DNA of 23,221 nucleotides from Saccoglossus kowalevskii (lineage: Eukaryota > Hemichordata > Enteropneusta > Harrimaniidae), in contig NW_003158234.1 in NCBI RefSeq assembly GCF_000003605.2, positions 113,417 to 136,637 of the forward strand, in the 5' to 3' direction. Of this stretch, positions 1-10,092 are shown piece by piece. The notes below the pieces were generated by a model, which had not been told where the DNA came from, searched no databases, and saw only the letters and a list, made by a program, of their open reading frames with translations. A program made the translations under genes and the position numbers. The stretch's first letter is position 1, and each line of letters opens with the position of its first letter.

Positions 1-1320
1 TGTGTCAAATTGACACAATACTGCTTTTTGGAAATACCGAACTTACTTCCACTCAAATAGCAGAAAACTGGCTCAGAAAAGCTATGGTGCAGAATTTCCT
101 TCTAACCCACTGAGCAGAGCAACCTGCCTTGTTGCTCCTTCAAAGTCCAAAACGAAGTGTGCTTCTAACAGCACTACACTGTACTGGCTAAAACAAAGGC
201 CTACTCATTAGCATAACAATGCCTAATACAGCTTCCACCTCAGCTGTGTGGGCACCTGTAATTCCAGTGCTACTCATAATATGACAAAGCCTGATGCACT
301 TGTAGGCACTAGTGCTGGTAAAATGTCCACGCAATGTGGCCTTCCCGATCCGCACAACCTGCCTTAACAAAGGTATTGGTACAGGGAACCTGTGGAGAAG
401 GCTGTGGTACGCATGAGTATCCCGGGGACCCATCAACGGCTCATGTAGCCATGGGACAGGACCTCTCCAAAAAGACCTCTCCAAAACAAGGATCAAGCTG
501 TTTGTCCTTTTATCCCGAAGTGTACCAATCGCCCCCTCCATCGCCCTCTGAGCTCCCTTCATAGCTTGGGCCACACGAGGTGCCCAGGGTCTGTCCCTGT
601 GATTGCGCAAGCAACTCAGGCTGCATTGGTACCGATGAAGTCTTGGTGGATTGAACCGGTTCATCCCCTAAGGGCCGTACCGATTCCACCTCGGTACTCG
701 GTGTCGATGTCAGCGCCTCAGTGGGAATACGCTGTTTACCGACCGACATCGGTAACCATGGTGACTGGTAACTCCGATCCCCCAGCAAAAGTGGTGGAAG
801 GGTGTTTGCCCGCCTCAGTAACATCGAACAGGGAAACTAACTCCACATTGGGTGAAAGTCCCGCCAAGGGTGTTCCCAAGTTATCGACCGACATCCCCGT
901 CATCTCAAAGATAAACGGTTTTGAAGGTCTTGTCTCAATCATCGATCCCGCTACATTGTGCAGGGACTCCGACCGTGGCAACTCTCGATTTTTCTCAGTC
1001 CACGATAGGAGGCAAGCCTCGTCTCACTACCAAGGGAAAAAGGAGAGTTTGTTATCACTCATCAAAAACAGACACATCGCTAGCTCCGGCTGGCGATTCC
1101 CCTTTTTTGAGTGACATATACCAGCTTTTTTGCGATCGCTTTCCCTCAGCTTCAACCAAACCTCAAAGCGCTACCCCGACCGCGAAGGCCACATATCGCA
1201 AATTCCCTCGAGTCAAAATCCCGAAACTCGTTTGCGATATGTTTGGGTTCCAAACGTATCTAATGTGCCGATTTTAGTCGGCACGATCTTAGTCTTTTTA
1301 ATGATTAAAGCATGAAAATT
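1..1320. other. GC-richer block, probable decayed mobile-element coding sequence
   Basis: This block has visibly more G and C than the rest of the window and carries overlapping open frames on both strands (566-1114 and 921-1277 on +; 188-664, 510-824 and 736-981 on -). The frames are rich in Pro, Ser, Thr and Gly and none is clean over a domain length. No reverse transcriptase, integrase or transposase motif is visible. The composition break near 1320, where AT-rich sequence resumes, suggests an inserted element fragment. A gag-like region of a retroelement is one possibility, but the family and coding strand cannot be decided. I see no terminal repeats in the window. Confidence 0.35.
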
Positions 1321-1573
1321 TGAGAAAACGAGAAAATTTGCCGCGCAAAAAATAGGAATCAGAGCGAATATAAACTGAGCTGTCAACAAAAATCAGGTAA
1401 AAAACGGAAAGCCTTTACCATAATGACGTTGATTTTCAGAGTCGGTCACCACTAGGTTTCTAGAGAGGCTCAGTCAGAAAACTGCAATCTGTATCTTTTT
1501 GTCTGATAAATACCGTAGGTGAAAAATTACACAACCGTTGGCCAGTGGAACAAAAAAAGAATTGGAACTGACA

Positions 1574-1625
1574 GGCCTCGGGTGCGTGATCGCCTTGTGG
1601 GTGACCTCTTAGGCGAGGCCTTTTT
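1574..1625 (+). other. Stem-loop followed by T5 (terminator-like)
   Basis: A perfect 7-bp stem, ggcctcg (1574-1580) with cgaggcc (1614-1620), closes a 33-base loop and is followed at once by five T residues (1621-1625). A GC-rich hairpin plus T run is what the 3' end of a short RNA polymerase III transcript or SINE can look like. No A or B box was found upstream, so this is a structural observation only. The rest of 1321-1732 shows nothing recognisable. Confidence 0.3.
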
Positions 1626-1732
1626 AGAGTATATTCTCTAGTAGTTCCGTTTGGGGCTGTACTCTGTAAATGAAATTTATTATTTCCACGGATTTTCTGG
1701 TAGGTGATGTAGTAAACTTTACTCTGTCGCAG

Positions 1733-1986
1733 GATGCTTGGATCAACACTGCTCGCTAGATAAGGTTTCACTAATGTGTGTCTGTCGACATGCTGACATT
1801 GATCATAATATAATAATAATATGGTTGGGAGAAAACCCAAGTCAATATCGTCCTGCAGTACAGTGGTTTGATGACAGTATTAGATGTGTATTTACCAGAA
1901 ACATAACATCGACTCATTCTTAATACTATCGTACACGTTGATGGAACTAACGCTAATTGGTCACATTATGTATGTCGTCTTTGCAG
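1733..1986 (+). pseudogene. Possible broken C-type lectin-like exon
   Basis: The frame from 1738 to 1923 contains IWLGENPSQ (near 1819-1845) followed after a few residues by VQWFDDS, spaced like the WIG...W.DGS core of a CTLD. After the stop at 1921-1923, the next frame (from 1922) reads DGTNANWSHYVCR, resembling a CTLD C-terminus (W....YVC). A single frameshift would join them. The sequence is not closely similar to the gene B exon (17182-17344) expected in this position, and there is no splice donor before the next exon at 1987. It may be a remnant of another CTLD, or the resemblance may be chance. Confidence 0.3.
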
Positions 1987-2061
1987 AAATGAATTTTGAT
2001 AATAACTATCTATGGTTAATGGTGGCTGGAGCTAAAGAAAATTCTTATATTTGTCAAGAGG
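1987..2061 (+). CDS. Gene A: exon for end of a CTLD
   Basis: Acceptor tttgcag precedes the exon and a gtaact donor follows. In the phase shared by the whole family (in phase 1, out phase 1) it encodes 25 residues ending KENSYICQE, the last strand and final Cys of a CTLD. It is a near copy of 17519-17593 in gene B (same length, same phase). The exon that should supply the first part of this CTLD is not recognisable upstream in the window: gene A is either cut by sequence change at 1-1986, or its earlier exons lie outside. As it stands gene A is a partial gene here. Confidence 0.85.
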
Positions 2062-2201
2062 GTAACTTATGATTTACCTTGTCAGTTCATATGTAATTTC
2101 AGCTCATCATTTTGCCTCGTACAAGTAAATATAATCCGATTTATTCAAGTTTATAAAAACGCACTATGTTTGACGAATTGTATTTGATGTTTCTTTCTCA
2201 G

Positions 2202-2228
2202 ATTTAGAAGATTCTGGATGCGCCTATG
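2202..2228 (+). CDS. Gene A: 27-nt linker microexon
   Basis: A 27-base exon between ttctcag and gtaaga, phase 1 in and out, encodes DLEDSGCAYG across its junctions. It links two CTLDs and supplies the Cys that usually pairs near the start of a long-form CTLD. The identical-length exon is at 17760-17786 in gene B (DLEDTGCPYG). It is too short for ORF-based calling, but conserved size, phase and both splice sites in two paralogues make it convincing. Confidence 0.8.
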
Positions 2229-2321
2229 GTAAGAAATTAATAATTCTTGATATTCTTAATAATTTATTGTGATGCTTATATATCAGAATAAACACTTACC
2301 GACTTGCGTTTATTTCTGTAG

Positions 2322-2409
2322 GATGGAGTGTGTTTGGAAACAATTGCTATCGTTACTTCTATGGAACTCTGGGGTCTGTGTACAATGAAAGCCTGCACTT
2401 ATGTGAAAT
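2322..2409 (+). CDS. Gene A: CTLD3 first exon
   Basis: Acceptor ctgtag, donor gtgcgt, 88 bases, phase 1 in and phase 2 out. It encodes GWSVFGNNCYRYFYG... ending SLHLCE, the start of a CTLD: the W..F...CY.Y beta strand and the first helix with its Cys. The counterpart in gene B is 17896-17983, identical in length and phase. Confidence 0.85.
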
Positions 2410-2724
2410 GTGCGTATTTGGTATTCCTAATTTATTCAAAAAGTAAAAGTGGTTTATTTGCATGCAGCCTGAAGGAGTTACTTAAAGTATGACGTGTTTT
2501 TCATTTGTAACCAGGTTTGTTGATATATACTGAAATATTTAACGCTTCTGGCACCGGAGACCAACGGCATTATATAACATCATATACGTTGTTTTGGAAC
2601 CATCGTCATATTTTGATAGTTTTACGTTCAACCATTAAAAAAAATTTTAATTTGGGATCCCAATGAACGTAACACATGATTTTGTTATCAATATGCACGT
2701 GCTTGTTATTTTATATTTGTACAG

Positions 2725-2837
2725 AGCTGGTGCAAGTTTGGTCGTTGTGTATAATGACTCCGAAAACCAATATATAGCAGAGATGGTGAAGTCGTCGTGT
2801 AGAAACCAGTCATGTGACGACGAGTTAGTGTGGATAG
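2725..2837 (+). CDS. Gene A: CTLD3 middle exon
   Basis: Acceptor ttgtacag, donor gtaagg, 113 bases, phase 2 in and phase 1 out. It encodes AGASLVVVYND..., the G..L..(I/V).(N/S) strand of CTLDs, then ENQYIAEM and an extra Cys pair (CRNQSC), ending VWIG at the conserved W-I-G turn. The gene B exon 18174-18286 is the same length with 26 of 37 residues identical by eye. The following intron (2838-3712, 875 bases) is 612 bases longer than in gene B; its first ~90 bases match the gene B intron and the rest shows nothing recognisable. Confidence 0.88.
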
Positions 2838-3712
2838 GTAAGGTTTACAAGTGTGGAATAACAAATGTATGTGAGGCTGATTTCACAAACAAGCAAACAC
2901 ATAATCAAACATCAATTTATTCTATCCATGGCATACTGAACGTGTAATTTGGCATAGTTGACCATGGGATGCAATTTTAAACGAGCTAAGAGATGATGTA
3001 GATGATATATACGACATATTATGTGATATAAAATCTGAAATATGGCAAATTATCAAAAACTGCTGGAATATCTGAAATGAGCTTGATTTTTTGTCTAGAA
3101 AAAAAAGCATTCTTGCTCAAACATCCTGGGAAATAAATTAAACTGAACAACGTTTATCTGACTCCGACTAAATGGTGTCATTACAAAAAAGAAACTAAAG
3201 AGCCATAGCAATTAATATTTGTCAATGAAAGAAGTAAGAATTTAGGTTTTCCCCGCAACATTTTGAAAACACAAGGTATCCTAAAATCTGTTAGACATCA
3301 TCACATTCAGTCTAGAATACATATTTAGTTACATCTTTACGAAATGGATGATAGAAGCTTGCCTCTATGATTGGAAGATTCAAACAATGCACGTAGCGTA
3401 ATTTAACCCTGTTTGAATAGCAACTCATTTCTTATATTGCCATTGAAAACTATTCGAGATTCTGATTGTACTGATTGATTGTTCATAATGTGATAAAATT
3501 CAAATTACCAGGATAGTGAGATTGTAAACCTCTGAATTAGGAATATGAGTATTTGTTCCCACCACAAGTCACGTGTTACTATAATGTTAGGCAACGTTGT
3601 CAACGTAGTAATACAATATAGCAGCATTCGTGTATCAGGTATATATTGAACGATTGAAGAGCTAGGTGTTCAGTTCGTATTAAGAGTATATTCACGAGCT
3701 CGTTTTTTGCAG

Positions 3713-3894
3713 GATATAATGACCTCGATAAAGAAGATTCATTTATTCCAGAAGGTTCAGAGTTTGGTAATTGGACACATACTATGATTGAAGAACACGA
3801 CTGTGTCAGTATAAACATAACGAGTGAGACCTGGTTCATAGGGAATTGCAGCATGGTACATGGTTTCGTCTGTGAAATGAACAGCATTCAGTAA
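3713..3894 (+). CDS. Gene A: terminal exon (end of CTLD3, stop)
   Basis: The exon follows a strong tract and acceptor (cgttttttgcag) and ends in TAA at 3892-3894. It encodes the C-terminal half of CTLD3: two Cys of the inner pair (EEHDC and IGNC) and the last Cys in HGFVCE. N-linked glycosylation sequons NWT and NIT are present. The loop that normally holds EPN or QPD reads IPEGSE, and ETWFIGNC stands where WND is expected, so canonical calcium/sugar binding is unlikely. The protein stops six residues after the last Cys, with no membrane anchor. The counterpart is 18550-18728 in gene B, which is one codon shorter. Confidence 0.92.
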
Positions 3895-6172
3895 AAGCGA
3901 TTTTTTCGTTGTTCCTTTTTCATATAAAAAAGTCAATTTTTCATTACAAATTAACACGGAAATACTAAACACAGCTTTTAAAATATATACAAGACTATTG
4001 TTTAAATATACAAGACTATTGTTGAGCGTTCCCTCTTTCCGATATGACTAATATGTTTGCCTCAAACGTTACGTGTAAATGAGTATTGTTTGCCAACATT
4101 TTCCAAAATTAATAATTTACTCATGTTCATTAGCATTTGTAGAATTTTTGCATACCTATTGTATTCGTTTGGTAGAATGATTATGTTATACTAGTTGAGG
4201 TACTGTGTTACCTTCTCTATAACTAAAAACAAAGGCTTCACTGTTCCCATCGTTGTTATAAATTACATATTTACTCCCTTACACGGGACGGTGCTTTTAG
4301 ATGATGATGAGTTTTGACGCACACACAAAACAGAATGACTATATTACTACAATTTTGAAGCGAATGATCCATGTATTGATACCTCGTTACTTTCATAAAT
4401 GGTGTGAACCAACACTAATTGTTGTAGGCGCATCTGAACTTCAAACATATTTAAATATCCATATATATTACACAATTTAAATGAAGTACACAACATATAC
4501 GTAATACAGTATGTTACATGCGGACTTCTCTCAACGCGTGTGAATGAGTGTCATACAGTTAAACTGAGCTCTTCCTGCTAATCCAATTATCATTAATACA
4601 AAAAAGTTAAGAACTTATGTTGATTTTCATAACAGGAAAAATACAGTTCATTAAGTTTTGAATGCTCTGATATTTAATATTTATACAGAATGCATAAAAC
4701 ATAATCGATAGTCAAACCAAATGTGTAATGATGTACATGTGCTAGTTGAAAATGAATTCATGAAATGTACTTCCTAAATTGAATGAATGCAGCGTTTACA
4801 CAATATTGACAACAAAGTGTACACTCAATTAATTAATTCACGTACATTACATTATAAACCGAGCATAAGATTGTGAAGGGCGCCACATCGTGTTCCACTA
4901 AATCTTAACATGTTTAATGATATAATTTCATTTCCACATCTTCTTAGCAATATTCACCCTTTCTTACCTACATATACACATACTCGTAGTACGTATGCAG
5001 ACTTAAAGAGGCATTGTCAAAACTATTGAACCAAGATTTTCCAGACTGAACGACTGACCTTAACATTAAAAAGTTTGTTTTGGCAGATATAATGAGCGTG
5101 TAGTTAAATACAATAAAACTGTTACAAAGATGATCTCGTTATCATTTATCTCATGTAGACGTCCAGTTCCATACAGAACTACTTGATTGTGCCAAGAATG
5201 TGCTCATTTTTTTGAAATACCTGACATGAAGTAATGTATATTATGGAGTTTATATACCTTTCTCTTAGTGATTTGAATATATAGTGTACTTCAGTTTATT
5301 GTTTTGTTCTTGTAAATTGTTTTGTCAAATGTAGTATAGTGACTTAGACATTGTGTATTTGTTTGATTGTATACTAGAGATGTCAGTTAACCACAGGTAT
5401 GAATTTGTGGTTTCACGAATGTTAGCGAAATGTGCATGCAATGTAAACAATCACCTCGTACTTTGATATTAGATACACAATATACGTGCATATATACTGT
5501 ACAGGCTCTAGTCTTGTGCTTTCATCATCATTCATCTGGCTGCCAGGAATAGCAAATGTTAAGAGGACTCATACAATTATTTTCCTTGACAACATGTCTG
5601 AGTCTTTTTTTAAATTTTAAAATAACTGAATGTTTAGACGAATTATAATAACATATGTATGTACCACGCATACACATTATTACTACGTGTATAACTCTGT
5701 ATTCTGTTCAAACGGGTGCCTCATTTATGAATGATTACTATTTAGTGAAACAGGCGATCACACTTGTATATATTAATGTGCAATACTTTTCTTGTTCCTA
5801 TCAAAAATTAGTGAAATCTGAAATCAATCCTTCATATCGAAAATCTCGACTAACACATTTTTTGTTGATAATTGACTTGGGTCTAATTTGTTTGAGTATT
5901 ATTGTTTGTATATAAACCAGTGACATTGTTGATTATCTTTAAAGAATTAAATGTGAATGACTTTTTAATATGTATTGGTCAATTCTTTGAATAAAGTACT
6001 AAAAGCACGCTATTAGAATGTTGTCGACAATTCCTTTGTACATGTAGTCACCCTTGATATACGTACTATGTGAGTGCGTACACTGATTATAATGTGCATG
6101 CTTATACGCATGCGCTCACAGCTGCCACGAATAAGGAAATGCATAACTCCAACTATGATCACCGTTCAGATA
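3895..6172. repeat. Intergenic A-B, duplicated as intergenic B-C
   Basis: No gene is seen. Blocks align by eye with 18729-21392: about 4019-4135 with 19494-19595, 4150-4345 with 19600-19810, 5529-5640 with 20755-20865, and 5655-6060 with 20875-21260. Between them, 4350-5520 and 19810-20750 do not match well. A local 20-base direct repeat (tatacaagactattgtt) occurs twice at about 3985-4024. This region holds the 3' flank of gene A and the upstream region of gene B. Confidence 0.75.
6085..6118 (+). promoter_or_regulatory. Candidate core promoter of gene B
   Basis: Upstream of the start, gattataat (6085-6093) and the 16-base tatacgcatgcgctca (6103-6118) are kept unchanged ahead of gene C (21281-21289 and 21295-21310), although flanking bases differ. 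CGCATGCGC resembles the core of the NRF-1 site, a known animal promoter motif. The distance to the ATG is about 60-90 bases. The transcription start is not visible from sequence. Confidence 0.4.
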
Positions 6173-6271
6173 ATGTTGCGACTTGAGAAATTCTCTCTTC
6201 TCGGATTATTGCAATACATTTATGTATTTACCTGTGCAACTGATCAAATTGGAAGACGGTATGTTTCGGAA
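6173..6271 (+). CDS. Gene B: exon 1, signal peptide
   Basis: This exon encodes 33 residues beginning MLRLEKFSLLGLLQYIYVF, a basic N-terminus and hydrophobic core typical of a secretory signal peptide, with likely cleavage after FTCA. The ATG at 6173 is preferred over the in-frame one at 6155 because gene C has AGG at that place but keeps the ATG at 21393. The donor is most likely gtgagt at 6272, because the alternative gtaaga at 6281 is destroyed (ataaga) in gene C while gtgagt is kept. The exon ends in phase 0, but the next certain exon (EGF, 13007) begins in phase 1, so at least one connecting exon is unidentified. Assignment to gene B rests on position and on the tandem layout. Confidence 0.72.
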
Positions 6272-6813
6272 GTGAGTGAGGTAAGAGAACATTTTATATT
6301 ATATTTTTTTTATTGTTTCGATTGATAAAGATGACGGCTATTGGTTTTGACTAACAGAAACATTCGGAAATTTATTCCAGTTCATGTAAGTAAGTATTGT
6401 CACTATTTCTTAAACTGTGTCAGCAGAACAATTTATTTGGTTTATCAATTTATCTCAATTTGTTTATTTTTCATTAAGTCTATGTTGTTTTACTGATACC
6501 CTATTATGTGCACTGTGTTTCAATAGAAGCATAAATCGTCTACGTGTGCATATGTAATTTGAACCACGACGATGCTAAATAATGTATGGATGCTATTAAA
6601 TTCGAGACATATACATTCATTGTAATTTTGAGCTGAATCACTGTATATTACATAACAATACATTATTGCAATACATAACTTTTAATACAAGGACACCCTT
6701 GACCGATCTTGTAGTAAATATAAATTAGTCACGGTAACGTACGGTTGATATGCCCTTGCAGTAACTAAACAATTTTGAAATGATCGCAACAAAATAGTTA
6801 TGCATAAATGTCT

Positions 6814-6924
6814 GTTTTGGACACAACGTCTGGATACGCCCATTGTATGTCGAGTCTCTGTGATGGCCACTGTCATTATAACAAACATGGGTTTCACCAA
6901 CATAAAGTGTGGAGCGGCAAGATA
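6814..6924 (+). CDS. Candidate Cys-rich exon in intron 1 of gene B
   Basis: The frame VLDTTSGYAHCMSSLCDGHC continues to GKI, followed by gtaaag. The matching place in gene C (22773-22880) reads VLDTTSGHAQCLSSLCDGLC with all three Cys kept. About 9 differences fall on third positions against 7 on first and 3 on second, which hints at selection on this frame. However, in gene B an in-frame TAA lies just before (6805-6807) with no AG acceptor between, so it could only start at ATG 6808 (alternative first exon) or be a decayed exon. Its phase-0 end does not solve the link to the EGF exon. I do not recognise a family; a PAN-like fragment is conceivable. Confidence 0.35.
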
Positions 6925-6956
6925 GTAAAGAATGTAAATTGCTTTGTTCTTCAGTT

Positions 6957-8538
6957 TTTAGTCGGATTATATTCCTTTTATAGAATGTGTGTTATTTTGT
7001 TTAAATATTTAATTAGGATTTCTTTTCAGGATGATATTGCTTTTCTTTCATGGTATGCGTGTTATTTTTTGAATATTTGTGAAATGTTTGAATTATTTTT
7101 GAGAAAATCTACCTCCGAGTATTAATGGTCAATTCCTGATAGAATAAAGGGATAAAGGGGGTCACGTGACATATCGAATATTCGTGGTTTTATATGTGGT
7201 TGCCGCAATTCGTCACGCCTTTCACTGCTTGGCTGAATGTGACAAAGACAAAGGAAGCGTATTCACGTTTATATTGATGAAACCCATAACAGGGTGTGTT
7301 ACGTAATCTGTAATGTCGATTATTCTTGATCATTAAACAATAGCCGCGATGGTCACGGATTCAGTATCAGTAATGTGGTGAAATACCGGATTTCAGATCA
7401 AGACTTCTGTGGCAGTTCTGTATTGATATTACAGACTCAATTGTTACATGTACAGAATAGAAATACTAATCGCATGAATCATTATGCTTGCTTGATCTAT
7501 AGCTGTCAAACACGTACGCGCTCTTTAGCATAGCTCATTACTAATTCAAATTCAGACGTCACACATACTTTTCGTTTACCATATTGTTTAAGATTTAACA
7601 GGGGTGGTTAGATTATTTATAATTTACAATTTAGGTCTCTAGGCTGTTGATATTGATATTAGGTCAGAGCTTCTTCCACACATTTTAATAAACGATTCCT
7701 TAATCTTGTTTTCATGACGAATCAATTAAGGTGGGTTCATGACGCCTGGCTTTCTAAAAAATATTTACAGTGAGAGCGGGATTTTGTAGCAAAATAAATA
7801 CTAAACTGTGGTTGTCAAACACAGCAAATCTAATTAAATTAAAAAAATAACATAACAAAATTGGATCATGATCACCTCACTCCCCCGAGTAAAACTGAAT
7901 TAATGTTGTTGTGTTCAAATCAATAGGGCTTTCAGTATTCAAAGTTAATACTAGACTGGTTATTGAGTATGAACGAATATCGCCTGTCATAACCATACAA
8001 AGACACACTTGAAACAAAATACATTTTAACTAATCACCTAGGCAGCATTTCTCTGTGTAAGCTATTTCGTAAGTCTCGTATAAGCGATGAAGTATCTGTG
8101 AAGTGTTTCTTTTCTCAATCGTGAACATTGGCGCTTGGAGTCACAATCAAACTTTGTTAACTTTTGATGATACTCTTTTTGTCTTTAGTGCCCGGACAAT
8201 CTGCTCTTGTTTCAATTATTGGGCTTGCAACTTGTGGTTGTATTATTTCCTCTCGTTTGATACTGACTGGTCTTCAATATATCAAGTCAAGTGGGATCAG
8301 GAACTGTCTTTAGCCTATTTGGCAACTCATGTGTAGTCATGTCTTGTGTTACAAATGGGAGACTTCCGGATCTCGTGTACATCATAATTTCAATTGTAAC
8401 TATAATACTATAAATCTTTAGGTTTAATATCCTAGTCTTTGATTTTCAGCAGCATTTTACTTGTACTGCTGAACGCAGAGCGTGCTGTCTGGTCTGTAAG
8501 CAAACATTTCTTCTACATGTCTGGAGTAGTGTTCAGTT
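6957..8538. mobile_element. 1.58-kb insertion in gene B intron 1 (absent from gene C)
   Basis: Homology with gene C intron 1 breaks after TTCAGTT at 6950-6956 and resumes at TTCAGTT 8532-8538. In gene C the flanks are adjacent at one CTCAGTT (22897-22903). This is the pattern of an insertion with a 7-base target duplication. No terminal inverted repeats, transposase or poly(A) tail are visible, and the open frames inside (for example 8103-8336) look random. A deletion in gene C between short repeats would give the same picture. I see nothing else in this stretch. Confidence 0.4.
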
Positions 8539-8628
8539 CAATTTCTGGTTCGCCATCAGGTTGTGCCATAGAAGCTACTGATACATATATTCCCCATGAA
8601 TCTCTTCTCTTTATTTTGGTTCTTCTAA
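8537..8628 (+). CDS. Candidate exon in intron 1 of gene B (possible link to EGF exon)
   Basis: A 92-base segment lies between tgttcag and a gtgagt donor. Its counterpart in gene C (22902-22993) has the same length, the same flanking AG and gtgagt, and no indel. Only one frame is open in both: SISGSPSGCAIEATD...SLLFILVLL in B and SNPRSPSGCAIEANG...TLLFILVLL in C. It would enter in phase 2 and leave in phase 1 with an A, which joins the AA of the EGF exon to give Lys. About 4 of 13 codon changes are silent, so conservation evidence is weak. The hydrophobic LLFILVLL is odd just before an EGF domain. No known domain is recognised. Confidence 0.3.
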
Positions 8629-8885
8629 GTGAGTTTTTACCACGCCTACAGCAGATTCAGTAGCGGCTGATTTTCCACCGACAAATTATCTTCTCTATTA
8701 ACTGGCTTATATGCCCCTGCACGTCGTCCTAAGCACTGATGTTAAAACCACCGTTTTTATCTTCATATATGAATGGATTCAACCTAAACCAATAAACAAC
8801 ATTGGCGGGTCTTTTTGCAAAGGACACCGCGTTTTCATGTACTTTGCCTGCATGAACATTTTAGACAAAAGTTGTAATCAACCTC

Positions 8886-9315
8886 TCAATTTGTCGAACC
8901 CGTACTTAGTAAACGTTGAAAGCCACTCAAAGTGCGATGTTCTGCCACATGTTGTGAAATGCAAACCAAACAGGCAATGTCCTTCAGTGCATTAAACGCT
9001 GATACACACTCGATTACATTCTTGTCATTTTCAGTGGTCAAATGCTCGAAATGTTCATTCTCAATCTGTGAGAGTATATACTCCACATTCATAGTTTCAC
9101 ATATTATATGTCCCGTTCCAAAATGCATGTTGTGGAGCTTGGTTGATGGCAAATTTATGATGTTTCTATGACTTTCAAATGGTTGATTACGACACTCCGA
9201 CACATCCTGCCAACTCCCCTTTACATTAAATGTACGTTTATCCATCCATATCCTAGTACTTCCCAGCCACAAACACTCAGATTTAAATCCTTCAAGTCCA
9301 AACTCATTGGGTATA
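8886..9315 (-). pseudogene. Decayed minus-strand ORF, C-terminal part
   Basis: Open on the minus strand from about 9315 to the stop at 8886, reading IPNEFGLEGFKSECLWLG early and ending in LLSTGSTN. It contains WQDVSECRNQ and a run KLHNMHFGTGH, loosely reminiscent of the region before the C-terminal part of P-element/THAP9-type transposases, but this is a weak resemblance. It appears to be the continuation of the frame at 11330-11975, the two being separated by the transposon at 9323-11297. No intact catalytic motif is seen. Downstream on its strand (8640-8885) stops accumulate. Confidence 0.35.
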
Positions 9316-9322
9316 CTTAGAG

Positions 9323-9504
9323 CATGTGTGTAAATGTGTCGAAATGGGCGTAGTGCGAGTGGCTAGTGCTAGTAGCACTAATCCGAAAAAGTACTAGATC
9401 TAGTGCTAAAATGGCACTAGATCTAGTGCTAAAATGGCACTAGATCTAGTGCTAAAATGTGCACAGTGCGAGTGGCATTGTTATCGCATTGTCAACGACG
9501 TCGA
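9323..9504 (+). repeat. Left terminal inverted repeat, 3 palindromic units
   Basis: It runs inward from near catgtgtgtaaatgtgtcg to gtcaacgacgtcga. It contains three 16-base near-perfect palindromes of the form gcactagatctagtgc at 9391-9406, 9414-9429 and 9437-9452, spaced exactly 23 bases. An outer small hairpin tagtgctagtagcacta lies at 9364-9380. The segment agtgcgagtgg appears on both sides of the palindrome array. Confidence 0.85.
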
Positions 9505-10092
9505 ATAATAGGAGGGGCATCAACAACCACTTTCATATGCAAACTACAAACAGTATAAAACATCGGCAATATACGCGAGATGTCCATAATAATACTTTCT
9601 TTATATGCCGTCGTAAATTAGCCATCCGAAAATCATCAAATATTTTTTGAGGACTTCCATTTTCATCATTGAAGTATCTAACTAGTGTACGCAGACTTTC
9701 AACACCGTCAGTTGGGCCACCAAAGACGAAAGAAACTATTGCAGAATTAACAATAATAATTAATAATTCTTGTTGAATTAAAAAGTAGACCGCCTGCAAT
9801 TTCATTACAATATCGCCCAGTGTCATTTTTCAAATACATTTGTTTTTATTCTCAACGAAATTTCAAATAAAAATGAACACAACTGCATTGTGTAGTAGCA
9901 AATGATTCTGGTTGCGCAATCCGGTCATGCTGCGTCTCACAATTGTTGAATATTATTCAGTAGTGATTATAATAATGCACAAAAAATAAATTCGTTGAAT
10001 TGTTATGAAATTCAAATAAAATTCACTTAGTTTCATCGTAAGCAAATGATTCCGATCGCATATAAACGCTCGATGCTGTAGGGTATCCGCCA

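Noticed and set aside
6355..6388. Possible small exon after ctaacag (6356) or ttccag (6382) in intron 1
   Set aside because: In gene C the first acceptor is lost, and with the second the gene B version reads TAA in frame; with the gtaagt donor the phase also produces a stop at the EGF junction.
9391..9452. CRISPR-like array because of regularly spaced repeats
   Set aside because: Only three 16-base palindromes with 7-base spacers that are themselves repeated, mirrored at the other end of a transposon in an animal genome.
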